Shown here piece by piece: positions 1 to 9,698 of a stretch of 64,000 nt of DNA. How positions within the stretch are numbered: position 1 is the first letter of the stretch; every line of letters begins with the position of its first letter. The notes under the pieces were generated by a model. It saw nothing but the letters and a program-made list of their open reading frames with translations, was not told the DNA's origin and ran no database searches. The position numbers were made by a program, and so were the translations under genes. This DNA comes from Paraglaciecola polaris LMG 21857 (GTDB lineage Bacteria > Pseudomonadota > Gammaproteobacteria > Enterobacterales > Alteromonadaceae): the NCBI RefSeq assembly GCF_000315055.1, contig NZ_BAER01000025.1, positions 1 to 64,000 of the forward strand. The letters run 5' to 3'.

Positions 1-222
1 CAAACCACCAAAATCGGCAATACTGACATGTACCCAGCTAATACCTGCGCCAAACCAACCTAAACCAAAACTAAACCCGAGTTTAGCGGCTTGCTCCGTT
101 CGGGCTTTATAAAGTAGGCATAAATAGGCGGTGAGGCCGATGGGCATGACAGCCCAATATGAAAAAGGAGCGTAGCTTAAGGTTAAGCTCGCTCCAACAA
201 GTAATGATAAAATATACAACAT
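1..222 (-). CDS. lnt: Apolipoprotein N-acyltransferase, N-terminal part (runs off left edge)
   Basis: Lnt adds the third acyl chain to the N-terminal cysteine of lipoproteins in the inner membrane, using phospholipid as donor. Only about the first 74 residues are present. They begin MLYILSLLVGASLTLSYAPF and contain the family signature GWFGAGISWVHVSIADFGG. The visible part is hydrophobic, as expected for the N-terminal membrane segments. The ATG at 222 is the first good start after the corC stop codon at 237-239, so corC and lnt are probably co-transcribed, the usual order in gammaproteobacteria. The nitrilase-like catalytic domain lies outside the window. Confidence 0.9.
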   Translation of the reverse strand, partial: MLYILSLLVGASLTLSYAPFSYWAVMPIGLTAYLCLLYKARTEQAAKLGFSFGLGWFGAGISWVHVSIADFGGL

Positions 223-236
223 GCGCGTTAGGGCAC

Positions 237-1097
237 CTAATCTTCTGAGTCGGGAATAGTGACCTTTAATTGGATCAGGCGGCGGGAGTCTGAATTCGAA
301 ACGGTAAAAATAAACCCATCGATATTAACTTTTTCGTCACGCATTGGCATATGACCAAATGCCTTGAGCACAATACCGCCTATGGTGTCGGCTTCCTCTT
401 CGTCAAATTTGGTTTTAAAAAAGGCGTTAAAATCTTCAAGCTCAGTAAGTGCTTTAACCGAGTATGTCTGTTTGTTGAGCGCACGTATATTATCTGTGTT
501 GGTTTCTTCTGCGTCGTGCTCGTCTTCAATTTCACCAACAATCAGCTCAAGAATATCCTCAATGGTCACAAGACCAGATACACCGCCATATTCGTCCACC
601 ACTATGGCCATATGAAAGCGTTTTTGCTGAAATTCTTTTAGCAACACATCCACGCGTTTACTTTCTGGGACGATGACAGCGGGACGCAGAATATTCTTTA
701 ATTCGAATTCTTTGCCAGGCAAAAAGGCATACTTGAGTAAATCTTTGGCCAGCAGAATACCTTCTATATGATCTTTATCTTCACTTATCACCGGAAAGCG
801 TGAATGCGCCGAGTCAAGCATAATGGGTAGAAATTTGTCCACGGTTTCCGTAATGTCGATAGTGGTCATTTGCGCTCGGGGTATCATAATTTCTCTGACA
901 CGCATCTCGCTCACTTCCATGACGCCTTCGATCATTTCACGGGTTTCTTGATTGATGACTTCTCGTTGTTCGGCATCTGTGATGACAGAAAAGAGTTCGT
1001 CTTTATTTTTCGGTTCTCCCGTGAATGATTGGACTATTTTATCCAACCAACCTTTATTGGCAGAACCGTTAGTAGAGGGGGGGTTATCTTCGCTCAT
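237..1097 (-). CDS. corC: CorC/HlyC-family CBS-domain protein
   Basis: This 286-residue soluble protein belongs to the CorC (YbeX) family, linked to Mg2+/Co2+ homeostasis; its exact role is debated. A short N-terminal tail leads to two CBS domains (about residues 67-190, starting at MRVREIMIPRAQM and including VVDEYGGVSGLVTIEDILE), followed by the C-terminal CorC_HlyC transporter-associated domain (about 205-283, with ADTIGGIVLKAFGHMP). It lacks the N-terminal DUF21 membrane domain of the longer CorB/CNNM proteins. It lies 33 bases downstream of ybeY and directly upstream of lnt, the conserved ybeZ-ybeY-corC-lnt order. Confidence 0.93.
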   Translation of the reverse strand: MSEDNPPSTNGSANKGWLDKIVQSFTGEPKNKDELFSVITDAEQREVINQETREMIEGVMEVSEMRVREIMIPRAQMTTIDITETVDKFLPIMLDSAHSRFPVISEDKDHIEGILLAKDLLKYAFLPGKEFELKNILRPAVIVPESKRVDVLLKEFQQKRFHMAIVVDEYGGVSGLVTIEDILELIVGEIEDEHDAEETNTDNIRALNKQTYSVKALTELEDFNAFFKTKFDEEEADTIGGIVLKAFGHMPMRDEKVNIDGFIFTVSNSDSRRLIQLKVTIPDSED

Positions 1098-1130
1098 GAT
1101 CTCGTTAAATTATGGTTTGAATGGTTATCA

Positions 1131-1589
1131 TCATTGATCTTGGTAAGGGTCGTCAATCGAAAACTGTTTAAGAATTGCAACCTCAAGGTCTTCCATCTGT
1201 TGTGCTTCATCATCGTCTATATGGTCAAAGCCAAGTAAATGCAAGGTTCCATGAACGATCATATGGGCCCAGTGATGTTGTAATTCTTTATGCTGCTCAG
1301 TGGCCTCAGCGGCCACAACGCTGGCACATACTATCAAATCACCGAGCAAATCCAGACTCATGCCTACCGGCGCCTCAAACGGAAACGACAGTACATTGGT
1401 TGGTTTATCTTTGCCACGATAAGCCAGATTAAGTGCTTGGCTTTCTTGTGCATCAACTATGCGCACGGTGATTTCATTCTCAGGCACATTTTGCGCAGTG
1501 AATACCCCATCAAGCCATGTTTGTATGTCCTGCGCCGAAGGCAAGTTTGGCGAGTCACAGGCGATTTGTAAGTCTAGAATTGCGCTCAC
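1131..1589 (-). CDS. ybeY: Endoribonuclease YbeY (rRNA maturation factor)
   Basis: YbeY is a zinc-dependent endoribonuclease used in 16S rRNA 3'-end maturation and ribosome quality control. The metal site is visible as [11 protein letters not shown], with His113, His117 and His123 as the three ligands. The length of 152 residues is typical. Its start overlaps the end of ybeZ by 4 bases, so the two are translationally coupled. YbeZ is the known PhoH-like partner of YbeY. Confidence 0.95.
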   Translation of the reverse strand: MSAILDLQIACDSPNLPSAQDIQTWLDGVFTAQNVPENEITVRIVDAQESQALNLAYRGKDKPTNVLSFPFEAPVGMSLDLLGDLIVCASVVAAEATEQHKELQHHWAHMIVHGTLHLLGFDHIDDDEAQQMEDLEVAILKQFSIDDPYQDQ

Positions 1590-2623
1590 TGGTTATCGCT
1601 TTGTTGGCCAGTATGTTCGGCTTTCTTTTGTATTCGAATACGTTCTTGCTGTACTTCGTAATCTTCATAAGCCATAACAATTCGCGCGACCACAGGGTGG
1701 CGTACAACGTCATTCGCGTTAAAGAAGTTAAATGAAATGTCATTTACTTCTTTTAACACTTCAATGGCATGACGCAATCCAGAACGGGTGCCTCTAGGTA
1801 AATCAACCTGAGTAATATCGCCTGTGATGACGGCCCTAGAATTAAAACCGATACGGGTAAGGAACATTTTCATTTGCTCTACCGTGGTATTTTGGCTTTC
1901 ATCTAAAATGATAAAGGCGTCGTTCAAAGTACGGCCACGCATGTAGGCAAGAGGCGCCACTTCGATGACATTACGTTCAATGAGTTTTTCCACTTTTTCA
2001 AAACCTAGCATTTCAAATAATGCATCGTAAAGTGGGCGTAAATAAGGGTCCACTTTTTGCGACAAATCACCAGGTAAAAAACCAAGTTTTTCCCCAGCCT
2101 CAACCGCGGGTCGAGTGAGTAAAATACGGCGAACTTCTTGACGTTCTAAGGCGTCGACTGCTGCAGCGACAGCCAGATAGGTTTTGCCGGTACCCGCAGG
2201 GCCAACTCCAAAGCTAATGTCATGGGTCAAAATATCACTGACATACTTAGATTGGTTTGGGTTGCGCGGCTTAATCACGCCACGCTTTGTTTTAATATGT
2301 ACTTCTTTTCCGTAATGACCAGCTTCAGCACGCTCTAAACATTTAGCTTCTTGGATGGCCAAGTGCACTTGCTCGGATTCCAAATCAGGAATTTCACCGC
2401 GTACTGGTTGGGTTTCAATATAAAGCAATTTTAACAGCTGAGCTGCGCCACTTGATTGAAGAGGCTGACCTGTGACTTTAAACTCATTATTGCGATAGGT
2501 AATTTCTACCCCAAGACGACGCTCTATTTGTTTAATGTTGTCATCGAATGGTCCGCATAAACTCATTAAGCGTTTATGGTCAGATGGCTCTAAAAATATT
2601 TCATTACTGATAAGGTTACTCAA
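1586..2623 (-). CDS. ybeZ: PhoH-like ATPase YbeZ
   Basis: A PhoH-family P-loop ATPase/RNA helicase-like protein of 345 residues that partners YbeY in RNA metabolism. The Walker A motif GPAGTGKT is at about residues 141-148, and a Walker B-like segment (FIILDESQN) follows near residue 236. The protein is near-collinear with E. coli YbeZ from its first residues ([23 protein letters not shown]). That supports the TTG start at 2623, which follows a purine-rich GAGAG stretch. It sits 28 bases downstream of miaB in the same orientation. Confidence 0.94.
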   Translation of the reverse strand: MSNLISNEIFLEPSDHKRLMSLCGPFDDNIKQIERRLGVEITYRNNEFKVTGQPLQSSGAAQLLKLLYIETQPVRGEIPDLESEQVHLAIQEAKCLERAEAGHYGKEVHIKTKRGVIKPRNPNQSKYVSDILTHDISFGVGPAGTGKTYLAVAAAVDALERQEVRRILLTRPAVEAGEKLGFLPGDLSQKVDPYLRPLYDALFEMLGFEKVEKLIERNVIEVAPLAYMRGRTLNDAFIILDESQNTTVEQMKMFLTRIGFNSRAVITGDITQVDLPRGTRSGLRHAIEVLKEVNDISFNFFNANDVVRHPVVARIVMAYEDYEVQQERIRIQKKAEHTGQQSDNQ

Positions 2624-2651
2624 TCGTTCTCTCTCGGTTGTTAATTTTAAA

Positions 2652-4085
2652 TCAAAGTGAAGGTACGAACTGGGCGACGCCTATGGCGTCGGTTTTGTTC
2701 GTTTGTTTTGCCAATATAGCTTGCGGTGCAACGGCAATACGTAAATTCATATCCGCTTCTTTACGTAATACATCCCCGCGTAACGAATTGGCGAACACGT
2801 CTGTAATTCTTACGTCTACAAATCCTCCAATCATATCGGGTGTACCTTCGAAGTTCACGACGCGATTATTTTCAGTACGTCCAGAAAGCTCCATTGGATT
2901 TTTCTTAGAGGGCCCTTCTACCAATATACGCTGCTCACTATCAACCATATTACGGGCAATACGCAGAGCTTGTTGGGTAATGCGATTTTGCAACAACTGT
3001 AGACGCACTTTTTTGCTGTCCTCGGTTACGTCATCCGGTAAATCAGCTGCAGGTGTTCCTGGACGCGCACTGTAGATAAAACTAAAGCTTAAATCGAAGT
3101 CCATGGCTTGAATTAAATCCATTGTTGCTTCGAAGTCAGCATCAGTTTCCCCTGGAAAGCCGATAATGAAATCAGAAGACATGCTCAAATTTGGGCGAAT
3201 TTTTTTAAGCTTACGAATTTTTGATTTATATTCTATTGCGGTATGACCGCGTTTCATCAAATTTAATACACGATCTGAACCAGACTGAACCGGCAGATGC
3301 AAATGATCAACTAGTTCAGGAATAGTCGCGTAGGCATCGATAATGTCGTCAGTGAATTCAACAGGGTGCGATGTTGTGTAACGAATGCGGTCTATTCCAT
3401 CGATTGAGGCAACCATTTCTAGTAGTTCGGCAAAGGTACATATTGCGCCGTCATGGTGAGGCCCACGAAATGCGTTAACGTTTTGGCCAAGTAGATTAAC
3501 TTCTCGTACCCCTTGCTCAGCCAATTGTGCGACTTCTAAGAGCACATCATCCACTGGTCGACTGACCTCTTCACCTCGAGTGTAAGGAACGACACAGAAA
3601 GTACAGTACTTAGAGCAGCCTTCCATAATCGACACAAACGCCGTCGGTCCATCCGCTTTTGGTTCGGGTAGGCGATCGAATTTTTCTATTTCAGGGAAGC
3701 TAATATCAATAACGGATGAACTGCCGCCTTTAATCTGATTAATCATTTCTGGCAAACGATGCAACGTTTGTGGGCCAAATACCAAATCAACGAATGGAGC
3801 ACGCTGACGAATAACTTGACCTTCTTGGGAGGCGACACAACCACCTACACCTATGATGAGTTCAGGTTTGTCTTTCTTCAGGTGTTTCCAACGGCCTAAT
3901 TGATGAAATACTTTTTCCTGGGCTTTTTCACGGATAGAACAGGTGTTTAACAAAATCACATCGGCTTCTTCAGCGGTGTTTGCAACTTGATATCCATGGG
4001 TCGAGTCCAATAGGTCAGCCATCTTCTGGGAGTCGTACTCGTTCATCTGACAGCCCCAAGTTTTAATAAAAAGTTTTTTAGTCAT
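2652..4085 (-). CDS. miaB: tRNA-2-methylthio-N6-dimethylallyladenosine synthase MiaB
   Basis: MiaB is the radical-SAM methylthiotransferase that converts i6A37 to ms2i6A37 in tRNAs reading UNN codons. The protein has 477 residues. The N-terminal UPF0004 domain carries the auxiliary-cluster cysteines Cys12, Cys49 and Cys83. The radical-SAM CxxxCxxC motif is CSKYCTFC (Cys157, 161, 164). A C-terminal TRAM domain covers roughly the last 70 residues. It is the first gene of the minus-strand miaB-ybeZ-ybeY-corC-lnt block. Confidence 0.96.
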   Translation of the reverse strand: MTKKLFIKTWGCQMNEYDSQKMADLLDSTHGYQVANTAEEADVILLNTCSIREKAQEKVFHQLGRWKHLKKDKPELIIGVGGCVASQEGQVIRQRAPFVDLVFGPQTLHRLPEMINQIKGGSSSVIDISFPEIEKFDRLPEPKADGPTAFVSIMEGCSKYCTFCVVPYTRGEEVSRPVDDVLLEVAQLAEQGVREVNLLGQNVNAFRGPHHDGAICTFAELLEMVASIDGIDRIRYTTSHPVEFTDDIIDAYATIPELVDHLHLPVQSGSDRVLNLMKRGHTAIEYKSKIRKLKKIRPNLSMSSDFIIGFPGETDADFEATMDLIQAMDFDLSFSFIYSARPGTPAADLPDDVTEDSKKVRLQLLQNRITQQALRIARNMVDSEQRILVEGPSKKNPMELSGRTENNRVVNFEGTPDMIGGFVDVRITDVFANSLRGDVLRKEADMNLRIAVAPQAILAKQTNKTDAIGVAQFVPSL

Positions 4086-4505
4086 AACGCTGTGTACTTA
4101 CCTTTGATGTGAAATCTATGCTTATTTAGAGCAATGTAATCTTGTCGTGCCCAGCCGAGAAACCATTAGTAACGAAGTTTCATGATAGATGAGCAAAATC
4201 GAACCGCACATTTTACGGGTTATTCTTGTCTTTCGCTAGTTTTATCCGGTGATTTGCGCGCAAAATACAACCTGAATCCATTCGTTGTTAATTATTTAGC
4301 CGCACCTTTACGCCCACGCTGAGTGGATGATAAAAAACGCCTTGAATAGTTATGCAATTTAATCTGCTAAGCAAAGTACGAATAATGATACTGCGCAGAA
4401 AATTGTGACAAGAGTATAGGGCTGTTAGCTACTGTCATAATGCAGTATGCAAGTCTTGACAGCCTTGCTATTCTTGCGCCCTAAGATTTTTCAAAGGCGT
4501 AATAA
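4086..4505. other. Divergent intergenic region miaB/kdsA
   Basis: This 420-base gap must hold the promoters of miaB (minus) and kdsA (plus). I find no convincing open reading frame or RNA gene. A perfect -35 hexamer, TTGACA, occurs at 4456-4461 ahead of kdsA. The best -10-like match downstream (TAAGAT at 4482) is spaced 20 bases away, which is longer than ideal, so the promoter is only tentative. Confidence 0.4.
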
Positions 4506-5357
<852 letters not shown>

Positions 5358-5386
5358 TCGATGAACTAGTTAGTTCTGAGAGGTTT

Positions 5387-5415
5387 TGAGCATACAGTTA
5401 TTTTCCGTATGCTCA
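5387..5415. terminator. Hairpin between convergent kdsA and small secreted protein gene
   Basis: A 9-base perfect inverted repeat (TGAGCATAC / GTATGCTCA) with an 11-base loop lies just after kdsA and before the 3' end of the convergent gene. There is no clear T-tract, so it is a candidate bidirectional terminator only. Confidence 0.4.
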
Positions 5416-5463
5416 GAACGTCTAGATAATAATGCGCTAATATTTTAAATGATTAACACAAGG

Positions 5464-5748
5464 TTATTCTGATAAGGTCGCAGTTTGTGGGGCATTGCCA
5501 CCACGTTCGTCATTCGTTCGCACTACAGCGTGCTGTAGGCCGTTAAGACTGTCTTCAAGACCGGCAATGATCTTGTTTAATCCTTGTGTACCATTGGCAT
5601 TGCTCATATCGGCTAGCATGGTTTGCAACCCGGCTTCGATTTGCTCACTTACATACATAGAGGTAAGGTCGAATTCCTGAGCAAAAGACTGTTGGCTGAA
5701 TACTAATGCAAATAAACTGCTTAAAACTAAATTTTTACGATTTTTCAT
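5464..5748 (-). CDS. Small secreted hypothetical protein
   Basis: I do not recognise a family. The ATG at 5748 is preceded by a good Shine-Dalgarno (AGGTGA, 6 bases upstream) and gives 94 residues. The protein starts MKNRKNLVLSSLFALVFSQQ and has a typical Sec signal peptide ending at SFAQ, so it is probably periplasmic or secreted. The mature part is about 70 residues, acidic, has no cysteines, and looks helical (EQIEAGLQTMLADM, LNKIIAGLEDSLNGLQHAV). It is convergent with kdsA and divergent from the gcvA-like regulator. Confidence 0.65.
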   Translation of the reverse strand: MKNRKNLVLSSLFALVFSQQSFAQEFDLTSMYVSEQIEAGLQTMLADMSNANGTQGLNKIIAGLEDSLNGLQHAVVRTNDERGGNAPQTATLSE

Positions 5749-5967
5749 AATTATCACCTAAAGTATATTAATGTTTTATGTAAACATATTCACTTAATTG
5801 TTAAATAAATACGCATTATGTTAACCCTTGTTTTAAAAGAGGTTTTACCTTTGACGGATTAAATAGTAACCAATAAATCCCCGTTAATAAAATGACAATA
5901 AGTATGGTCATGGATTAGAAAAACTAATGATGCTACACTTTGATCAAATTCTCCCTGTATTGCCCTT

Positions 5968-6879
5968 ATGAGTCGCAGATTACCGCCCCTTAATGCCCTA
6001 AAAGCGTTTGAAGCCGCCGCACGTCATTTAAGTTTTACCCGGGCTGCAGACGAATTGTTTGTTACTCAAGCCGCAGTTAGTCATCAAATTAAGTCCTTGG
6101 AAGAGTTTCTGTCCATGAAACTGTTTATGCGCAAGAATCGGTCATTGCTACTCACCGAAGAAGGCCAAGGCTATTACTTAGATTTAAAAGACATATTTCA
6201 AGCGTTACATGAAGCGACGCAACGGTTATTGGCGCGTGGCGAAAAAGGCGCAATTACGGTGGCTTTGCCGCCTAGTTTTGCTATTCAGTGGTTGGTTCCT
6301 CGGTTAAATCAATTTAGCCAATCCAACCCTGATATCGATATACGCATAAAAGCAGTGGATTTTGATGAAGGTTTTTTAACCGACGACGTCGATGTGGCAA
6401 TATATTACGGTCGTGGTAAGTGGCCGAATGTCTATGTACAGAAGTTACACACTGAGTATCTTACCCCTGTGTGCTCACCTTTATTATTTCAGGGTCAAAA
6501 GCCGTTAGAAAAACTCGAAGACTTACGCCATCATCTGCTGTTGCATGATTCATCAAGAGAGGCGTGGAAAAACTGGATAAAACACTTTCGTATACCTGGT
6601 ATAAACGTTAACCAAGGTGCGATTTTTAGTCATTCCATGTTAGTTTTACAAGCCGCCGCGCTAGGCCAAGGGATCGCACTGGGTCACAGTGTACTTGCCC
6701 GCCCTGAAATTGAATCGGGTCGTTTGGTGTGTCCATTTGACGAACGCCTAATTGCCACGAATGCCTATTACGCTGTCTGTCATCAGTCCCAAGCTGATTT
6801 AGGAAAAATTGTGGCATTTCTCCACTGGTTACAAAGCCAAGTAAAAGATGAACAGGATAACGATGACTTTAATCAGTGA
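5968..6879 (+). CDS. gcvA: LysR-family transcriptional regulator, GcvA-like
   Basis: A 303-residue LysR-type regulator. The N-terminal winged helix-turn-helix (about residues 6-65, LPPLNALKAFEAAARHLSFT followed by AADELFVTQAAVSHQIKSLE) is nearly identical in pattern to E. coli GcvA, regulator of the glycine cleavage operon. A substrate-binding-like effector domain follows from about residue 90. No gcvTHP genes are in the window, so the target is inferred from family only. Its 3' end overlaps the next ORF by up to 32 bases. Confidence 0.88.
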   Translation: MSRRLPPLNALKAFEAAARHLSFTRAADELFVTQAAVSHQIKSLEEFLSMKLFMRKNRSLLLTEEGQGYYLDLKDIFQALHEATQRLLARGEKGAITVALPPSFAIQWLVPRLNQFSQSNPDIDIRIKAVDFDEGFLTDDVDVAIYYGRGKWPNVYVQKLHTEYLTPVCSPLLFQGQKPLEKLEDLRHHLLLHDSSREAWKNWIKHFRIPGINVNQGAIFSHSMLVLQAAALGQGIALGHSVLARPEIESGRLVCPFDERLIATNAYYAVCHQSQADLGKIVAFLHWLQSQVKDEQDNDDFNQ

Positions 6880-7549
6880 GGTAAAGACGCCCATTGCTCA
6901 ATTAGTGTTAGCGCATGGCGCGGGGGCAGGGATGAACAGTGATTTTATGGCGTTAGCCGCTAAATTATTCGCTCAACAGCACATCCAGGTTACCCGCTTT
7001 GACTTTGAATATATGCAAAAAGCAGTGGCGTTAGACCGTCGACAGCCCCCAGATAGAATGCCAAAATTACAAGCTTATTATCATCATGTAATCGAGGGAA
7101 TTGATTCATCGTTACCGTTATTTATTGGCGGTAAATCTATGGGCGGTCGTGTCGCATCTATGATACTCGATGCGTCGCCTGCTCTTGGCGGAATATGTTT
7201 TGGCTACCCATTTCATCCACCTGGTAAAGCAGATAAGTTACGTACTGAGCATTTATACACATTGGGCAAGCCGCTATTGGTGGTGCAGGGCTGCCGAGAT
7301 ACGTTTGGCACACAAGAAGAAGTAAGCGAATATGCATTGCCTGACAGTATTAGGTTGTTGTTTTTAGAGGACGGAGATCATAGTTTTAAGCCGCGTAAAA
7401 AATCTGGCTTTAGCCAAGCGCAACACATTATCCAGGCTATTGCGACAAGTAGTGAATTTATTCGGCAAATAATCGCTGGGCAACGCAGTTCAGCGGTAAA
7501 AGACAAAACATATTTTTTCCAGCATAACGCACCTATAGAAGGCAGTTGA
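6848..7549 (+). CDS. Alpha/beta hydrolase (dienelactone hydrolase/TEX30-like)
   Basis: A 233-residue alpha/beta-hydrolase. The oxyanion-side motif LVLAHGAGAGM is near the N-terminus, the nucleophile elbow is GGKSMGGR (Ser near residue 99), and the probable catalytic His lies in GDHSFKPRKKSG. This pattern is that of the KANL3/TEX30-like small hydrolases of unknown substrate. Two in-frame ATGs exist, 6848 and 6863; both overlap the end of gcvA, so translation is probably coupled. The next gene follows immediately. Confidence 0.8.
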   Translation: MNRITMTLISEVKTPIAQLVLAHGAGAGMNSDFMALAAKLFAQQHIQVTRFDFEYMQKAVALDRRQPPDRMPKLQAYYHHVIEGIDSSLPLFIGGKSMGGRVASMILDASPALGGICFGYPFHPPGKADKLRTEHLYTLGKPLLVVQGCRDTFGTQEEVSEYALPDSIRLLFLEDGDHSFKPRKKSGFSQAQHIIQAIATSSEFIRQIIAGQRSSAVKDKTYFFQHNAPIEGS

Positions 7550-7551
7550 AT

Positions 7552-7923
7552 ATGAAGATCTATCTTATCGTTGGGGCATTTACTGCAATGCTGGCAGTCG
7601 TTTTAGGGGCGTTTGCAGCCCATGGGCTTAAAAGTCAGTTATCTGGGAGTTTGATTGCGGTGTTTCAAACCGGCGTGCAATACCAGATGTACCATAGTTT
7701 GGGGCTAATTTTACTGGTTTTAGTCGCGCAGGTTATGCCAAGCTCATTGTTAGTATGGTCTGCAGGTTTTATGACCGCAGGTATGGTCTTATTTAGTGGT
7801 AGCCTATATTTATTGGCCGTCACCGGCAGCAAATGGTTTGGTCCGATTACACCCATTGGCGGCTTATGTTTTATTATCGCATGGGCGTTATTCATTTTTG
7901 CAGCATTTAAAGGGTTAAAATAA
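7552..7923 (+). CDS. DUF423-family membrane protein (YgdD-like)
   Basis: A small inner-membrane protein of 123 residues with four predicted hydrophobic segments. It matches the DUF423 family by its start (MKIYLIVGAFTAMLAVVLGA followed by FAAHGLK) and by the internal YQMYHSLGLILL. The function of the family is not established. ATG 7552 is preferred over TTG 7546 because AAGG at 7539-7542 is correctly spaced only for the ATG. Three bases separate it from rlmM, and in E. coli ygdD is likewise next to rlmM. Confidence 0.85.
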   Translation: MKIYLIVGAFTAMLAVVLGAFAAHGLKSQLSGSLIAVFQTGVQYQMYHSLGLILLVLVAQVMPSSLLVWSAGFMTAGMVLFSGSLYLLAVTGSKWFGPITPIGGLCFIIAWALFIFAAFKGLK

Positions 7924-7926
7924 TTA

Positions 7927-8997
7927 ATGGCGGGATTAGCATTATATTGTCGTACCGGTTTTGAGAAAGACTTAGCCAACGAAGTAATTGAGAAGAGCGC
8001 AGCACTTGAGGTATTCGGTTACCCTGAGCTTAAAACAAACAGCGGTTTGGTATTATTTCATTGTTATCAGGCTGAGGGTGCGCAAACGTTAGCTAAATCG
8101 TTAGCGTTGACCAGTTTGATATTTGCTCGCCAACTTTTTGCCTTTACTGAACGCTGTGAACAATTAGATACGAGCGATCGTATCGGGCCGATTCTGCAGG
8201 CGTGTATCGAGTTCCCTGAATGTGGGGAATTGCGCGTTGAACATGCTGACAGTACTGACGGTCGTGAAATATCAAAATTTTGCCGTAAAATTAGTGTACC
8301 GCTCAGACAAACCTTGAGAGGGAAAGGCATATTAACGCCACTCGAACACAATAAGTTACCTGTGTGTCACGTTTACTTTGAGGACAGTACCACGGCGCTT
8401 GTTGGCTATTCCTATCCGCAAAATAACTCGCCTCATCCATTAGGCATTTTGCGTTTGAAGTTTCCAAACGAAGCCCCGAGCCGTTCAACATTGAAGCTTG
8501 ACGAGGCCTTTCAATTATTCATTCCCAAAAAGGAACACGGCAAACGTCTGTCAGGTGGCTTACATGCCGTGGATTTGGGAGCTTGCCCAGGTGGCTGGAC
8601 ATATCAGCTGGTGAAACGCGGAATGTTTGTTGAAGCGGTTGATAATGGCGCTATGGACGAAGCATTGATGGCTACCGGGCAAGTACGATATTGCCCTGAG
8701 GACGGTTTTAAATTTCAGCCGCGCAAGAACAATGTATATTGGTTGGTCTGCGACATGATTGAGCAGCCACAGCGCGTAGCTAAATTAATGGCAACTTGGG
8801 TCGCAACCAAACGTTGTCAGGAAAGCATGTTCAATCTGAAACTGCCGATGAAAAAACGTTATGAATCTATCAAAGAAGCTTTAGCGATCATTGATCAATG
8901 CATTGATCAACATCACGCGGGGCCGTATGATTTAAGTGTGAAGCACCTTTATCATGACCGAGAAGAAGTGACAGTGCACCTAAGATTGAAAGCCTAA
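7927..8997 (+). CDS. rlmM: 23S rRNA (cytidine-2498-2'-O)-methyltransferase RlmM
   Basis: RlmM methylates the 2'-O of C2498 in 23S rRNA. The 356-residue protein has an N-terminal THUMP-like region and a C-terminal Rossmann methyltransferase domain. The SAM-binding motif is VDLGACPGGWTYQLVKRG at about residues 216-233, and VCDMIEQP carries the catalytic aspartate. The C-terminal HLYHDREEVTVHLR matches the family end. It is last in the hydrolase-DUF423-rlmM run. Confidence 0.95.
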   Translation: MAGLALYCRTGFEKDLANEVIEKSAALEVFGYPELKTNSGLVLFHCYQAEGAQTLAKSLALTSLIFARQLFAFTERCEQLDTSDRIGPILQACIEFPECGELRVEHADSTDGREISKFCRKISVPLRQTLRGKGILTPLEHNKLPVCHVYFEDSTTALVGYSYPQNNSPHPLGILRLKFPNEAPSRSTLKLDEAFQLFIPKKEHGKRLSGGLHAVDLGACPGGWTYQLVKRGMFVEAVDNGAMDEALMATGQVRYCPEDGFKFQPRKNNVYWLVCDMIEQPQRVAKLMATWVATKRCQESMFNLKLPMKKRYESIKEALAIIDQCIDQHHAGPYDLSVKHLYHDREEVTVHLRLKA

Positions 8998-9117
8998 ACT
9001 TCGTTAGGGGGGCTAAAGAACATCAAGTTAAAATACGTAAAAACAAGAGCTTAAGTTGTCTACGTTGAGCAATTAACCTTGCCAATATACTGAATTAATC
9101 AGTGCGTAGACGTTAGC

Positions 9118-9129
9118 GATCAGTATAAT
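9118..9129 (+). promoter_or_regulatory. Candidate seqA promoter -10 with adjacent GATC site
   Basis: A perfect TATAAT hexamer (9124-9129) lies 35 bases before the seqA start, preceded two bases upstream by a GATC Dam site (9118-9121). No good -35 is visible at the expected distance, so this is tentative. Confidence 0.4.
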
Positions 9130-9163
9130 AATGACCAGAACATAGACAGTGTAGTGACACGAA

Positions 9164-9685
9164 ATGAAGAATATAGAAATAGAAGACGATTTATACGCCT
9201 ATATAGCCTCTCAAACCCAACATATTGGTGAGACGGCATCGGATATACTCAGGCGCTTAGTCATGCCACAAGGCAGCGTGCTAAAACAAGCTGTTAGCAC
9301 CAAGCAAACTGGGCGTATAGTGCCAACTGGCAATGTGTTTAGCCAGATAACTACGGAAGAATTACGCGAATATCCTAAGATGGTTGAGCGATTTATAAAG
9401 ATTTTATCGGTACTCGAAAACCTTCACGGTGCCCAGTTCGATGAAGTACTTACGTTAAGTGGTCGAAACCGCGTGTATTTTGCCAAAGACAAAGACACCT
9501 TGTTACAAGCCAGTAGCGTGACAAACCCAAAACAGATCGGCGAATCTACATTTTGGGTTATGACCAATAATAATACGGCTAAAAAAGCATCGTTGTTAAA
9601 AGAAGTAGCCGATGTTTTAGGCTATAGCACTGATGATGCACAACGCTTAGCTGTATTATTCGCCCCGGAATTATATGAAGACTAA
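9164..9685 (+). CDS. seqA: Replication initiation negative regulator SeqA
   Basis: SeqA binds hemimethylated GATC sites and sequesters oriC after initiation. The 173-residue protein has the N-terminal oligomerisation domain (MKNIEIEDDLYAYIASQTQH, then SDILRRL), a variable linker, and the C-terminal DNA-binding domain (about residues 60-173, with FSQITTEEL, LSGRNRVYFAKDKDTL and QIGESTFWVMTNNNT). Its presence implies that the organism methylates GATC with Dam. It is followed after 13 bases by pgm, the conserved seqA-pgm pair. Confidence 0.96.
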   Translation: MKNIEIEDDLYAYIASQTQHIGETASDILRRLVMPQGSVLKQAVSTKQTGRIVPTGNVFSQITTEELREYPKMVERFIKILSVLENLHGAQFDEVLTLSGRNRVYFAKDKDTLLQASSVTNPKQIGESTFWVMTNNNTAKKASLLKEVADVLGYSTDDAQRLAVLFAPELYED

Positions 9686-9698
9686 CTAAGGGAACAAC

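Noticed and set aside
2638-3075. 145-codon ORF opposite miaB
   Set aside because: Antisense shadow of the MiaB C-terminal region.
9031-9046. AATACGTA-containing sequence upstream of seqA as a third LacI-type operator
   Set aside because: It lacks the outer TG and CA bases and the two-fold symmetry of the other two sites.
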